Shown here piece after piece: positions 1-8,778 of a DNA stretch of 64,000 bases. Numbering within the stretch: position 1 is the first letter of the stretch; the number at the start of each line of letters is the position of its first letter. The stretch is from Paracoccaceae bacterium (GTDB lineage Bacteria; Pseudomonadota; Alphaproteobacteria; Rhodobacterales; Rhodobacteraceae): contig JACONJ010000050.1 of NCBI GenBank assembly GCA_014323785.1, positions 62,001-126,000 of the forward strand, written 5' to 3'. A model generated the notes under the pieces. That model ran no database searches. It had not been told where the DNA came from and saw only the letters and a list, made by a program, of their open reading frames with translations. A program made the translations under genes and the position numbers.

Positions 1-1
1 G

Positions 2-61
2 GGCGGAAAGGCCAATCCGAAAGCGGTGAACAAGATCGTGACGGCAAAATTGGGTTTGTAG
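2..61 (+). CDS. gatB: GatB C-terminal fragment (Asp-tRNA(Asn)/Glu-tRNA(Gln) amidotransferase subunit B), partial
   Basis: Only the last 19 codons and the TAG stop lie in the window. The peptide GGKANPKAVNKIVTAKLGL matches the conserved GKANP-x-x-VN end of GatB, the tail domain that helps hold tRNA in the GatCAB transamidase. The gene enters from the left edge. The call rests on this short, well conserved tail, and the rest of the gene would have to be seen to confirm it. Confidence 0.72.
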   Translation, partial: GGKANPKAVNKIVTAKLGL

Positions 62-111
62 ACGGCTGTTTTTTGATGGACAACCGGGAATCACAATCGC
101 ATAAAGCCAGC

Positions 112-1368
112 ATGAACAAATCCTGTGCAACAGCCGCAGCTTTGGGGGCGTTCCTCTGCCTTGGCAGTGCCGCTTGGGCGCAAGGCACATGCACCTTTGC
201 CAACCTTGCAGACGCCGTTGCGTCGGGCACTTACGAAGACGAAGACCTGCTTTGGGAGTGTTCCCATACCTTCGATCTCTCCTCGGATAATAATTGGGGG
301 GATCGGCTGTTCAACATCGCGGTGCGGGAAACCGCGAACCCAAGGATTGTGCTGATACTCAGCGAACTGGGCGCACCCCTCGGGGCATCATATGTGGCAC
401 TGGACATCGCCCTTCGGCATAACCCACATACGGATATTGTGGCGGTGCTGATGGCACTTGGGGAGGAGTCCATTCTGGACACATGGCAGATCAGACCCGA
501 ACATCGGTATTTCGCCCCACGGCTGACGGGGGAGGAATTTCGGCCCCGTTTCCCCTCTGCCGATGCCAATGTCGATTGTTCGGAATTCCTTACGCCGCGA
601 TTCATGGCCAAAACAAGCCCAGGCCAAATCCGGCACTGCCAGGCCCGGGCACACCCGCGCGCCCGGGACGGCAGCGAGAATACCGCGCTGCATCTCGCCG
701 CCCAATACAGCGAGGATCCCTCGGCCATTGACGCGATCATCGCGGGCATCCCCGCGGGTGGCCGACCGGCGTTCATCGATGCGCGCAACCGTGAGGGGCA
801 GACCGCCCTTCACGTTGCGGCCCGCCACGCGCGCAATGCGGATATCGTTACGGCCCTGCTTGCCCATGGGGCTGATCCGAATGCCTTGGCCAGGGAGGAC
901 CGCGTGGGGATCCTCCGACAGCGCCGGGGCATAGCACCGCTGCATCGTGCGGTTCGGCACGATGACCCGGCACGTGCCTTCCAAATCACGGCGCGCCTTT
1001 TGGCCTATGGTGCCGATATGGAAATCCGGACCCCCGAGGAAGAGGAGGAAGAGGGCGGGCGCATGGCCCTGCATCTCGCCGCACACGGGGCGCGGACGGA
1101 TGATGTTCTGTGGCTGCTTCTTCAGGCAGAACAGTCAACGGCGGGTATAACCGAAGGCTGGGGAGAACACTGGCTTGACCGGAGGCGGAATGACGCAAAG
1201 CAAACCGCACTGCATTTCCTCACCCAAACCTCAAATACGCCATGGGTTTTCGGTCTTGCCCTGGACTATGGGCTGAGCCCCGATGCGCAGGACGATGATG
1301 ACTGGTACCCCCCTGATGTTTTATGCCGAGCGTGGCACAGATGCGGAAATCATGCACTGGCTTCTTGA
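112..1368 (+). CDS. Secreted ankyrin-repeat protein, apparently frameshifted near its 3' end
   Basis: The start at 112 begins with a clear signal peptide (MNKSCATAAALGAFLCLGSAAWA then QG), so it is preferred over the upstream TTG/ATG at 73/76. An N-terminal part of unknown type is followed by ankyrin repeats from about residue 190, each with the TALHLAA/TALHVAA/PLHRAV/MALHLAA signature. Ankyrin repeats bind proteins; the exported location suggests a periplasmic or secreted partner. The frame as read ends at 1368 in a non-ankyrin tail. A good ankyrin continuation (GTPLMFYAERGTDAEIMHWLL) lies in the +1 frame from about 1300 to 1513. Its stop overlaps the ATG of the next gene, so the intact gene probably ran 112-1513. 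A run of six C at the break is a likely slippage or sequencing-error site. The biological role is unknown. Confidence 0.75.
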   Translation: MNKSCATAAALGAFLCLGSAAWAQGTCTFANLADAVASGTYEDEDLLWECSHTFDLSSDNNWGDRLFNIAVRETANPRIVLILSELGAPLGASYVALDIALRHNPHTDIVAVLMALGEESILDTWQIRPEHRYFAPRLTGEEFRPRFPSADANVDCSEFLTPRFMAKTSPGQIRHCQARAHPRARDGSENTALHLAAQYSEDPSAIDAIIAGIPAGGRPAFIDARNREGQTALHVAARHARNADIVTALLAHGADPNALAREDRVGILRQRRGIAPLHRAVRHDDPARAFQITARLLAYGADMEIRTPEEEEEEGGRMALHLAAHGARTDDVLWLLLQAEQSTAGITEGWGEHWLDRRRNDAKQTALHFLTQTSNTPWVFGLALDYGLSPDAQDDDDWYPPDVLCRAWHRCGNHALAS

Positions 1369-1513
1369 TGCAAGCGATAAGCCTTGCCAGGAGTCCAAAG
1401 AGGGCGCGACGGCCCTGGCCTATGCCCGGGACAACCCGGCATTCAATCAGGTGAACCCGTCAGGGGAATTGCAGGACACACCGAGGGATCGCCTCTTGGC
1501 GTTGTGCTCATGA
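1300..1513 (+). pseudogene. Out-of-frame 3' end of the ankyrin-repeat gene
   Basis: This frame continues the last ankyrin repeats of the gene upstream and adds an ending with ATALAYARDNPAF, typical of a terminal ankyrin unit. The stop TGA at 1511-1513 forms an ATGA overlap with the start of the next gene at 1510. Such translational coupling is expected if the two frames were originally one gene. Whether the break is real or a sequencing error in the C run near 1308-1313 cannot be told here. Confidence 0.6.
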
Positions 1514-2487
1514 GGCCCATCCTGCTGTTTCTTGCCGCGCTGATCCGGCGGGTGCGCCGGTGGGTTCTGGCGGTGCTGGTTGTGGGGTTGCTGGCCCTGA
1601 ACGTGCTGACCGTTTCAACCGTCACAGCGTTTGAGATGGTGCGCGGTGCCGTCTTCTGGCTGGCCGAGGCGGCGTCAATCCCGGTGGACATGGTCGGATG
1701 GCGGCAAAGCCTGGATGACCGCGCCCGCGCCCGCACAGAATTGGAGGGGGCGAAAGCCGACCTGACGGACGCACAGCGCACCAATGCCGCCCTGCGGACC
1801 GACCTGGATGATGCACAGCGCACCAATGCCAACCTGCAGACTGACCTGGATGATGCACAGCGCACCAATGCCAACCTGCAGACTGACCTGGATGATGCAC
1901 AGCGCACCAATGCCAACCTGCGGACCGAGCGGGAGGCCCTTCAAACCCAGGTGGGTAAGGCGGAAGCCAACCTGCGCACCGCCCGCGGTGATCTTGCGCG
2001 GGTTGAAACCGACCTGCGCACCACCCGCACAGAATTGGAAGGGGCGAAAGCCAACTTGGCGCATGCACGCCAGAATGCGGGTGGTATTATCACCCGTATC
2101 CAAAAGCGGACGATTCTCAGGGCGGTCCGAAACACCGCCGGGGAAGTGGTGGCGTGGATACCTGTCATCAGCGGGGTGGTTGGCGCAGGCTTGGTCGCCT
2201 ATGAGATCAAAGATGCCTGTGACACGGTTAAGGATTTGGCGAATCTGTCCGATGCTCTCGATATTGACAACGACAGCCCCGCGTCCTGCGATGACTATCT
2301 TGCCGGCAACTGGGGGGATCGCGAACAGGCGTGTTATGCCGCCCGCACCGCGAGCAACACCCTTAGCCCGCCGGAATGTGATGGGCTGCCGTTGCCAGAC
2401 ACTGACATCACAATCCCGGCACCCGTCAGCCCCGCCCCCGCGCCCGCACCATTGCCACGGATTGACCTGCCCCCAAGCCTGCAATAG
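1510..2487 (+). CDS. Membrane-anchored coiled-coil protein with 14-residue repeats
   Basis: 325 residues, not recognised as a named family. The start at 1510 overlaps the stop of the ankyrin frame (ATGA). The N-terminus is basic and then hydrophobic (VLAVLVVGLLALNVLTV), giving one membrane segment. A long coiled coil follows, built on repeats of DLDDAQRTNANLQT and then looser heptads rich in LRT, ELEGAKA and the like. A second hydrophobic segment lies near residue 215 (WIPVISGVVGAGLVAYEI). The tail has several Cys (SCDDY, ACYAA, PPECDG) and a Pro-rich end (APVSPAPAPAPLP). Probably a membrane protein with a rod-like domain, co-transcribed with the ankyrin gene. The partner and purpose are unknown. 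Confidence 0.7.
   Translation: MRPILLFLAALIRRVRRWVLAVLVVGLLALNVLTVSTVTAFEMVRGAVFWLAEAASIPVDMVGWRQSLDDRARARTELEGAKADLTDAQRTNAALRTDLDDAQRTNANLQTDLDDAQRTNANLQTDLDDAQRTNANLRTEREALQTQVGKAEANLRTARGDLARVETDLRTTRTELEGAKANLAHARQNAGGIITRIQKRTILRAVRNTAGEVVAWIPVISGVVGAGLVAYEIKDACDTVKDLANLSDALDIDNDSPASCDDYLAGNWGDREQACYAARTASNTLSPPECDGLPLPDTDITIPAPVSPAPAPAPLPRIDLPPSLQ
1759..1926 (+). repeat. Four tandem 42-bp in-frame repeats
   Basis: Four direct 42-bp units starting at 1759, 1801, 1843 and 1885 encode 14-residue coiled-coil repeats (consensus DLDDAQRTNANLQT). The middle copies are almost identical in DNA, including synonymous sites, so they arose recently. Copy number can change by slippage without breaking the frame. 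Confidence 0.9.
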
Positions 2488-2615
2488 GCGCACACCGCCC
2501 CCCGCCAAGGCTTGCATCAGAATGCCGCACGATTGTCCCCCAGGTGCCTTCTTCAGGGAGAGAGTAGAGGCAGCGTGCCTGGAAGTTTGAGAGTTTTTTG
2601 TAACCTCACGTATTG

Positions 2616-2676
2616 CTTTATAGTTTTTGCGCGATAACTATAATCTGACCCATCGAAATCATAGAAAACTATAAAG
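2616..2676. promoter_or_regulatory. Triple operator-like site upstream of the Fic gene
   Basis: The 8-mer AACTATAA occurs three times: inverted at 2618-2625, direct at 2636-2643 and direct at 2667-2674. The outer copies extend to a perfect 12-bp inverted repeat, CTTTATAGTTTT (2616-2627) and AAAACTATAAAG (2665-2676). The last copy abuts the GTG start of the Fic gene. The region is much richer in AT than its surroundings. This arrangement fits autoregulation, possibly by the winged-helix domain of the Fic protein itself (inference). Confidence 0.6.
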
Positions 2677-3833
2677 TGCGATACGCCGACTTTGAAAACA
2701 GCCCTGCGGGCCGTCTTGTCCCGACAGTCTACAATCAGCGGGCATTTGTGCCCAACGCGCTGCCACCGGTGTTCGACCTGTCCAAGGTGGCACTGCAACT
2801 GGGCGATGCGATGGCCGCGATGGGCGAGCTGCGCGGGGCATGCAAGCTCCTGGCCAATCCCTACATCCTCATCCGCCCCCTTCAACGGCTGGAGGCGCAA
2901 ACGTCCTCTGCCATGGAAGGAACCTACACAACGGCGGATGCGCTTGTCATGGCCGAGGCAGGGTTTGACCGCTCCCCCACTGCTGAAGCCATTGAGGTCA
3001 ACAATTACTCTCGTGCGCTATTTTGGGCCGTCAAAGAACTAGCGCGGCTACCGATTTCGGTTCGTTTGCTCAAGGGAGCGCACAAAATCCTGCTGGAACA
3101 TGTCGGCCATGGCCGGGGCCAGGATAAGCAGCCAGGAGAATTCGCGCGTGACCAGAACATGATCGGCGGGACATCGATCAGGACAGCACGCTTCATTCCC
3201 CCGCCCCCGTTGGAAACCGCTGAGGCGATGAGTGACCTGGAAAAATACATCAACCGCGCAGACAAAGCGTCGGCGTCGGCCTTGATCGACATTGCACTTG
3301 TTCACTATCAGTTTGAGACGATCCACCCTTTCGCGGACGGGAATGGCCGCGTGGGCCGTATGCTCATCTCGCTGATGGCGGTCTCGGAAGGTCTGCTTGA
3401 CATGCCCGTCCTTTACATGAGCCCCGAGTTTGAAAAGAGGAAGGACGACTATCTCGATCATCTGTATTTCGTCTCGGCGCGGGGGGAATGGGAAGCCTTT
3501 CTGAACATGTTTCTGTCCGTGGTCATCGACAGTTGCAGGCGCACCATCGCGACAGTTGACCGAATTCTTGATCTGCAAAAACGCTACCATACGGCAGTGC
3601 GGCAGACATCCCGCAGCAGCAACATGAACGCCGTCGTGGATATGCTGTTTGAGAGCCCGGTCATACAGCCCCCTGCCATCACGGCACGCACCGGGATCAC
3701 CGATGCGGCGGCGCGCAATTTATTGCGTCAATTGACCATGATCGGCATTCTGAAGGAATGGGACAGCATGTACCCAAAGGTTTGGATCGCCGGAGAATTA
3801 CTTGACATATCACGCCCCGGTCGAACGCCCTAA
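2676..3833 (+). CDS. Fic family protein (class II, N-terminal inhibitory motif, C-terminal winged helix)
   Basis: 385 residues with the Fic catalytic motif [12 protein letters not shown] (217-228), matching HPFx(D/E)GNGRxxR. Fic enzymes normally transfer AMP from ATP to a hydroxyl side chain of a target protein. An N-terminal Fic_N region carries SSAMEG (77-82), which fits the S/TxxxE(G/N) inhibitory helix, so activity is probably autoinhibited (class II). The C-terminus (about 310-375) looks like a winged helix ([18 protein letters not shown]). The GTG start at 2676 is the first in frame and touches an operator-like repeat. Its TAA stop overlaps the stop of the convergent sdhB by two bases. 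The target protein is unknown. Confidence 0.9.
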   Translation: MRYADFENSPAGRLVPTVYNQRAFVPNALPPVFDLSKVALQLGDAMAAMGELRGACKLLANPYILIRPLQRLEAQTSSAMEGTYTTADALVMAEAGFDRSPTAEAIEVNNYSRALFWAVKELARLPISVRLLKGAHKILLEHVGHGRGQDKQPGEFARDQNMIGGTSIRTARFIPPPPLETAEAMSDLEKYINRADKASASALIDIALVHYQFETIHPFADGNGRVGRMLISLMAVSEGLLDMPVLYMSPEFEKRKDDYLDHLYFVSARGEWEAFLNMFLSVVIDSCRRTIATVDRILDLQKRYHTAVRQTSRSSNMNAVVDMLFESPVIQPPAITARTGITDAAARNLLRQLTMIGILKEWDSMYPKVWIAGELLDISRPGRTP

Positions 3834-4609
3834 ATCTGCCGTTCCACCATCATTTTCTTGATCTCGGCAATCGCTTTTGCCGGGTTCAGGCCCTTGGGGC
3901 AGGTTTTGGTGCAGTTCATGATCGTGTGGCAGCGGTAAAGTTTGAAGGGATCTTCCAGGTCGTTCAACCGCGCACCCGTCGCCTCATCCCGGCTGTCGAT
4001 GATCCAGCGATAGGCGTGCAGCAGTGCCGCCGGGCCAAGGTAGCGATCACCATTCCACCAGTAAGAAGGGCAGGAGGTTGAACACGAGGCGCACATCACG
4101 CATTCATAAAGCCCGTCGAGTTTCCTGCGATCCTCGATCGATTGCTTCCATTCGTGTTCGGGCCGTTGGGTTGTCGTTTTCAACCATGGCATAACGGCGG
4201 CATGCTGGGCGTAGAATTGCGTAAGGTCCGGGATCAGATCTTTGACCACTGGCATGTGCGGCAAGGGATAGATTTTTACGTCGCCCTTGATCTCATCCAT
4301 ACCATAGGTGCAGGCCAGCGTGTTGATCCCGTCGATATTCATCGCGCATGAACCGCAAATCCCCTCACGGCAGGAGCGGCGGAAGGTCAGCGTTGGGTCA
4401 ACCTCATTCTTGATCTTGATGAGCGCGTCCAGAACCATCGGCCCGCAGGCATCCGTATCAATGAAGTATGTATCCACGCGCGGGTTTTCACCATCATCAG
4501 GGGTCCAGCGGTAAATCCGGAACTTGCGCAGGCTGGCGGCACCCTTGGGCTTCGGCCATGTCTTGCCAGTGCGGATGCGGGAATTCCTGGGGAGTGTCAG
4601 TTCAACCAT
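3830..4609 (-). CDS. sdhB: Succinate dehydrogenase iron-sulfur subunit
   Basis: 259 residues, the normal length. The electron-transfer subunit of complex II carries all three clusters: CREGICGSC for the [2Fe-2S] centre, [12 protein letters not shown] for the first C-terminal cluster, and [17 protein letters not shown] for the other. It passes electrons from the SdhA flavin to quinone at the SdhC/D anchor. It is the last gene of the sdhCDA-vapD-sdhB operon. Its ATG lies 1 bp after the stop of the VapD-like gene, so the two are probably translationally coupled. The 3' end overlaps the stop of the convergent fic gene. Confidence 0.97.
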   Translation of the reverse strand: MVELTLPRNSRIRTGKTWPKPKGAASLRKFRIYRWTPDDGENPRVDTYFIDTDACGPMVLDALIKIKNEVDPTLTFRRSCREGICGSCAMNIDGINTLACTYGMDEIKGDVKIYPLPHMPVVKDLIPDLTQFYAQHAAVMPWLKTTTQRPEHEWKQSIEDRRKLDGLYECVMCASCSTSCPSYWWNGDRYLGPAALLHAYRWIIDSRDEATGARLNDLEDPFKLYRCHTIMNCTKTCPKGLNPAKAIAEIKKMMVERQI

Positions 4610-4610
4610 G

Positions 4611-4916
4611 TCAATTGGCTCCGGTCACGGCCCGCTCTACCGCAGGCATAAGGTCGTTGTTTTCCTCAATACGCAGCATGCGGATGTCTTTCACGGAAGG
4701 TTTGAACCAGGGAAAACGGGAGGACAGGGTTTGAACAGCAAGCACACATTGCACAGCATCTACGCCCTCGCCCCCGAAATACACACTTCCCTGTTGCCAT
4801 TGGAATCCAAGCCCCTCCAGTGCGCGGCGGATGTCAGAATACGCGTTAACGTGGGATTCGTTATGATACGACCGTCTGGGCATGTCTGTATCAAGATCAA
4901 AAGCGATGGCATACAT
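4611..4916 (-). CDS. VapD-like endoribonuclease (Cas2-fold toxin family) inside the sdh operon
   Basis: 101 residues from the ATG at 4916, preceded by a good ribosome-binding site (GAGGAAAC). The start at 4937 would overlap sdhA. The sequence follows VapD through its length: [10 protein letters not shown] at the N-terminus (first beta strand with acidic residues), [25 protein letters not shown] in the middle and [15 protein letters not shown] near the end. VapD proteins are small Cas2-like dimeric RNases, often found as toxins on plasmids or in islands. It lies in line with sdhA (10 bp upstream) and sdhB (1 bp downstream), so it is probably transcribed with them. No antitoxin gene is visible beside it. 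Its function here is unknown. Confidence 0.82.
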   Translation of the reverse strand: MYAIAFDLDTDMPRRSYHNESHVNAYSDIRRALEGLGFQWQQGSVYFGGEGVDAVQCVLAVQTLSSRFPWFKPSVKDIRMLRIEENNDLMPAVERAVTGAN

Positions 4917-4926
4917 TGTCGTTTCC

Positions 4927-6735
4927 TCAGTAGACACGCGCCTTTGGGGCGATCCTTTTCAGATCAATCCCGCCTTCGTTATGACCCAGAAGCGGATTAA
5001 GGTGGACCGGGCGATACGCCAGCGTCGTCTGATTGCCATCAACCACGGCCAGCGAATGTTTGCGCCATTCGGTATCGTTACGGTCGGGGTAATCCTCATG
5101 CGCGTGGGCGCCGCGGCTTTCCCTACGCGCTTCGGCGGCGGTGATGGTGGCCAGCGCGTTGGGCATCAGGTTGGTCAGTTCCAGCGTCTCCATCAGATCC
5201 GAGTTCCAGATCAGCGATCTGTCGGTAACGCTAAGGTCGTCGAGCCCGGCGGCGACGGCCTCCATCTTTCTGGCACCTTCGGCAAGTGTTTTGTCGGTGC
5301 GGAACACGGCAGCGTCCTGCTGCATGGTCTTTTGCATCTCCAGGCGCAATTCGGCGGTGGGGGTGCCGCCATCGGCGTGGCGGAGCCCGTCGAATCGATC
5401 CAGGGCCGCCTCCAGCGCGGGTTTGTTCAGCACCGGGTTCGCGGCCCCGGCCTCAACCACTTCGCCCGCCCTGATCGCCGCGGCGCGGCCAAAGACAACA
5501 AGGTCGATCAGGCTGTTGGACCCAAGGCGGTTCGCCCCGTGGACCGAGGCACAGCCAGCCTCACCCACCGCCATCAGGCCAGGGACGATAGCGTCGGGGT
5601 CATCGCTGGTGGGGCGCAGAACCTCACCCCAGTAATTTGTGGGGATACCGCCCATGTTGTAATGCACCGTAGGCAGCACCGGAATCGGCTCTTTCGTGAC
5701 GTCAACGCCCGCAAATATGCGCGCGCTTTCGGAAATGCCGGGCAGCCGTTCGGCCAGGGTGTCCGGCGGCAGATGGTTCAGGTGCAGGTGGATGTGGTCC
5801 CTGTCCCTGCCGACGCCGCGGCCTTCGCGGATTTCCATGGTCATGCAGCGGGAAACCACGTCGCGGCTGGCCAGATCCTTGTAGGTGGGCGCATAGCGTT
5901 CCATAAAGCGCTCACCCTCGGAATTGGTCAGATACCCGCCTTCGCCGCGTGCGCCCTCGGTAATCAGGCAGCCCGCGCCATAAATGCCGGTCGGGTGGAA
6001 TTGCACGAATTCCATATCCTGCAGGGGCATTCCCTGGCGCGCAACCATGCCGCCACCGTCGCCGGTGCATGTATGGGCCGAAGTGGCAGAGAAATAGGCC
6101 CGGCCATAGCCACCCGTGGCCAGCACGGTGGATTTGGCATTGAACACATGAATCGTGCCGTCATCAAGCCGCCAGGCGACAACACCCTGGCATTGCCCAT
6201 CATCGGACATGATCAGATCGATGGCAAAGTATTCAACGAAGAACTCAGCATTATTCTTCAGCGATTGGCCATAAAGCGTGTGCAGGATGGCGTGGCCGGT
6301 CCGATCAGCGGCGGCACAGGTGCGCTGCACCGGCGGGCCCTCGCCAAACTCGGTAGTGTGGCCACCAAAGGGGCGCTGGTAAATCTTCCCCTCTTCGGTG
6401 CGCGAGAAGGGAACACCGTAATGCTCCAGCTCATAAACCGCTTTCGGTGCTTCGCGGGCCAGGTATTCCATCGCGTCCGTATCGCCCAGCCAGTCAGAAC
6501 CCTTGACCGTGTCATACATATGCCATTGCCAATGGTCGGGGCCCATATTGCCAAGCGAGGCGGCGATCCCCCCCTGTGCCGCCACCGTGTGCGAGCGGGT
6601 GGGAAACACCTTCGATATACAGGCGGTTTTTAACCCCTGTTCAGCCATGCCAAGGGTTGCGCGTAGGCCGGAACCGCCCGCGCCAACAACGACAACGTCA
6701 TAGGTGTGATGGTTCAGGTTATAGGAAACTGTCAT
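4927..6735 (-). CDS. sdhA: Succinate dehydrogenase flavoprotein subunit
   Basis: 602 residues. This subunit oxidises succinate to fumarate in the TCA cycle. It has the N-terminal FAD-binding GAGGSGLRA, the [10 protein letters not shown] region containing the histidine that binds FAD covalently, and [21 protein letters not shown] with active-site residues. The C-terminal domain ends in RPVHLNPL. It is the third gene of the operon (sdhC, sdhD, sdhA). The next reading frame downstream, the VapD-like gene, begins 10 bp after its stop. Confidence 0.98.
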   Translation of the reverse strand: MTVSYNLNHHTYDVVVVGAGGSGLRATLGMAEQGLKTACISKVFPTRSHTVAAQGGIAASLGNMGPDHWQWHMYDTVKGSDWLGDTDAMEYLAREAPKAVYELEHYGVPFSRTEEGKIYQRPFGGHTTEFGEGPPVQRTCAAADRTGHAILHTLYGQSLKNNAEFFVEYFAIDLIMSDDGQCQGVVAWRLDDGTIHVFNAKSTVLATGGYGRAYFSATSAHTCTGDGGGMVARQGMPLQDMEFVQFHPTGIYGAGCLITEGARGEGGYLTNSEGERFMERYAPTYKDLASRDVVSRCMTMEIREGRGVGRDRDHIHLHLNHLPPDTLAERLPGISESARIFAGVDVTKEPIPVLPTVHYNMGGIPTNYWGEVLRPTSDDPDAIVPGLMAVGEAGCASVHGANRLGSNSLIDLVVFGRAAAIRAGEVVEAGAANPVLNKPALEAALDRFDGLRHADGGTPTAELRLEMQKTMQQDAAVFRTDKTLAEGARKMEAVAAGLDDLSVTDRSLIWNSDLMETLELTNLMPNALATITAAEARRESRGAHAHEDYPDRNDTEWRKHSLAVVDGNQTTLAYRPVHLNPLLGHNEGGIDLKRIAPKARVY

Positions 6736-6759
6736 ATCTGCCTGCTCCTGAAAAGCATC

Positions 6760-7131
6760 CTAAAGCGCGATTTGGGCCAGTGCCACAAGGCCGGACGCCG
6801 CCAGGCCATAGCTGACCAGGGTCATCACGACGATCCAGATTTTGCGGGCCACGCCGCGCACGTAATCCTCGATCAGCGTCTGCACGCCAAGCCGGAAGTG
6901 ATGGAAGCCAACGCCCAGCATCAAGGCGGTTATGATCGCGGTAAAGGGGCGGGACAGGCCCGCGATCACATCCTCGTGCGGTTCCCCCCAAAGCGGACCA
7001 ACACAGAACAGGAACATCGGCACGAGAATCAGAAGCGCGACCGAGGTCACAGTCATTGACCAGAAATGACGGGTGCCTTCCCTGGCGGAGCCCAGGCCGT
7101 CAACGCGCTTGCGGTCGGTCAGAAATGCCAT
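6760..7131 (-). CDS. sdhD: Succinate dehydrogenase membrane anchor subunit
   Basis: 123 residues with three membrane segments (about 25-47, 58-80 and 92-118). GVGFHHFRLGVQTLIEDYV contains the conserved histidine region that ligates haem b in the SdhC/SdhD anchor. It lies 13 bp downstream of sdhC and 24 bp upstream of sdhA, so it is a typical operon member. Anchor subunits vary in sequence, and the position in the operon supports the call. Confidence 0.94.
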   Translation of the reverse strand: MAFLTDRKRVDGLGSAREGTRHFWSMTVTSVALLILVPMFLFCVGPLWGEPHEDVIAGLSRPFTAIITALMLGVGFHHFRLGVQTLIEDYVRGVARKIWIVVMTLVSYGLAASGLVALAQIAL

Positions 7132-7144
7132 ATCCCATGCCCCC

Positions 7145-7528
7145 TTAGATTGCGATTATGGTCAGGAATGTCAGCACGACCGAGCCGATGATCATGCCCC
7201 AGCCCATCTTGTCGGCGGTCTCCATATCCAGACCATAGCCCGCATCCCAGATCAGGTGCCGCAGCCCGCCAAGCGCATGATACCAAAGTGCCAAGATCGA
7301 ACCGAGCATCACGAGATCCCCAAGGGCGGAGGTAAGCAGACCGTCGACCATTGCGAAATAGCCGGGACTGGTGGCCGCGGCCAGCAGCCACCAGACCATC
7401 AGAAGTGCGCCCAGCAAAAGCACATTGCCACTGATCCGCACCAGAATCGAGGTAATCGAGTTCAATTGCGGCCGGTAAATTGTCAAATGCGGGGAAAGCG
7501 GCCGGTTGCCCCGGTTCACATCAGCCAT
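7145..7528 (-). CDS. sdhC: Succinate dehydrogenase cytochrome b556 subunit
   Basis: 127 residues from the ATG at 7528 (MADVNRGNRPLSPHLTIYRPQ). The RPLSPHLTIYR motif is the SdhC family signature and starts right after this methionine, so the longer upstream reading is rejected. There are three membrane segments. ALWYHALGGLRHLIWD carries the haem-ligand histidine. It is the first gene of the sdh operon. The divergence from family length is small. Confidence 0.96.
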   Translation of the reverse strand: MADVNRGNRPLSPHLTIYRPQLNSITSILVRISGNVLLLGALLMVWWLLAAATSPGYFAMVDGLLTSALGDLVMLGSILALWYHALGGLRHLIWDAGYGLDMETADKMGWGMIIGSVVLTFLTIIAI

Positions 7529-7619
7529 GGCGAACACCCTTTTACGTGTTTTTTGGTTTGGACGGGTTGATTCCCTATATGTAGAACACCCTTTTGCCAT
7601 TGTCACGCGCCCCCCGAAG

Positions 7620-8651
7620 TCATGTCGGGATTAGTGCCCAGTAATCGAAATCCAAAAGCACGCCGGGGTCGTAGTGGCCATCGTTGTCCTCCAACTCCCC
7701 GGGTTCGCCGCCTTTCGCCGCCACGAGGCGCAGGCGCAGCGCACCGACGTGGGGGGCATGCGTTCGGGCCTTGTCCAAGACCTCACTCCAGGCGCGAACG
7801 GTATCGCCAGCAAAGGCCGGATTGGCATGGGTACCGGCATTGATTGCGGCGATCATCTGCGCATTGGCCAGGCCGTTGAAGCTAAGCGCACGCGCCAGGC
7901 TGATGATATGGCCACCATAGATCAGATGCCGTCCATCCGGCCGCGCAGCGCGATCAAAATGCACCCGCGCGGTGTTTTGCCAAAGCCGGGTAGCGGCCAT
8001 ATGATCCGCCTCTTCCAGTGTTACGCCATCGACGTGGTCGATCACCTCACCAATCTGGTAATCACTCCAGCGGTGGCGTTCCCCGGCAAGTGTGAAGTCG
8101 TAATGGGTAAAATCAAGGCCCTCCGGCACAATCAGCGCGTCGGGCGCAACCACGAGGGCCAGATCAGGGATCACGGTGTCCGGCGCGGGGGCGTCCGGGT
8201 TGGCTTTCCGCACCATGACCCATCGCACATAGTCAAGCACGACTTGACCACGCTGATTGATCCCTTCGGTCCGTACATGGACAATACCGGATTTGCTGTT
8301 GGAATTCTGTTTCAGCCCGATAACCCGCGACTGGCTGCGCAGTGTGTCGCCCGGCCAGACGGGAAGGTGAAACCGCCCCTCGGCATAGCCCAGATTGGCA
8401 ACCGCGTTCAGTGATATATCAGGCACGGTTTTGCCAAAGACGATGTGAAATGCGATCAGATTATCAAGCGGACTGGCAGGCAACCCGCAGGCGCGGGCGA
8501 ACTCGTCCGAAGAATACAGCGCGTGACGGGCGGGGTAAAGCGCGTGGTAAAGGGCCCGTTCCCCCCCCGACATGGTGCGCGGCACAGCGTGGTCAATCAC
8601 CTGGCCAAGCTGGTAATCCTCAAAGAAATGGCCTGGATTTGTCTTGGCCAT
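7620..8651 (-). CDS. mch: Mesaconyl-CoA hydratase (MaoC-type, ethylmalonyl-CoA pathway)
   Basis: 343 residues from the second of two adjacent methionines (8654/8651). A tandem MaoC/hot-dog protein: FFEDYQLGQVIDHAVPRTMSGGERALY begins the first half, and RWSDYQIGEVIDHVDGVTLEEADHM begins the second. Mesaconyl-CoA hydratase interconverts mesaconyl-CoA and beta-methylmalyl-CoA in the ethylmalonyl-CoA pathway for acetate assimilation. In Rhodobacter relatives the gene sits beside sdh and near mcl2 and mdh, as here. No ethylmalonyl-CoA mutase or crotonyl-CoA carboxylase gene is in the window, so the full pathway is not shown. Confidence 0.88.
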   Translation of the reverse strand: MAKTNPGHFFEDYQLGQVIDHAVPRTMSGGERALYHALYPARHALYSSDEFARACGLPASPLDNLIAFHIVFGKTVPDISLNAVANLGYAEGRFHLPVWPGDTLRSQSRVIGLKQNSNSKSGIVHVRTEGINQRGQVVLDYVRWVMVRKANPDAPAPDTVIPDLALVVAPDALIVPEGLDFTHYDFTLAGERHRWSDYQIGEVIDHVDGVTLEEADHMAATRLWQNTARVHFDRAARPDGRHLIYGGHIISLARALSFNGLANAQMIAAINAGTHANPAFAGDTVRAWSEVLDKARTHAPHVGALRLRLVAAKGGEPGELEDNDGHYDPGVLLDFDYWALIPT

Positions 8652-8778
8652 CATAGAGTTTTCAGTATCATGCTGGCGCGGGGGTGGTCCGGCACACCTC
8701 CGGCCTGGCCCGTGGCACGTGGACCACCGGGTGGCGTCAAAGGTATGGGGTGGCGGGTCGTGAAGGAAGTATGCTGCA

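Noticed and set aside
1759-1926. CRISPR array
   Set aside because: The 42-bp units are contiguous without spacers and encode a coiled coil in frame.
4882-6633. A 583-codon plus-strand frame opposite sdhA
   Set aside because: It is the antisense shadow of a GC-rich gene; the sdhA protein is unmistakable on the other strand.
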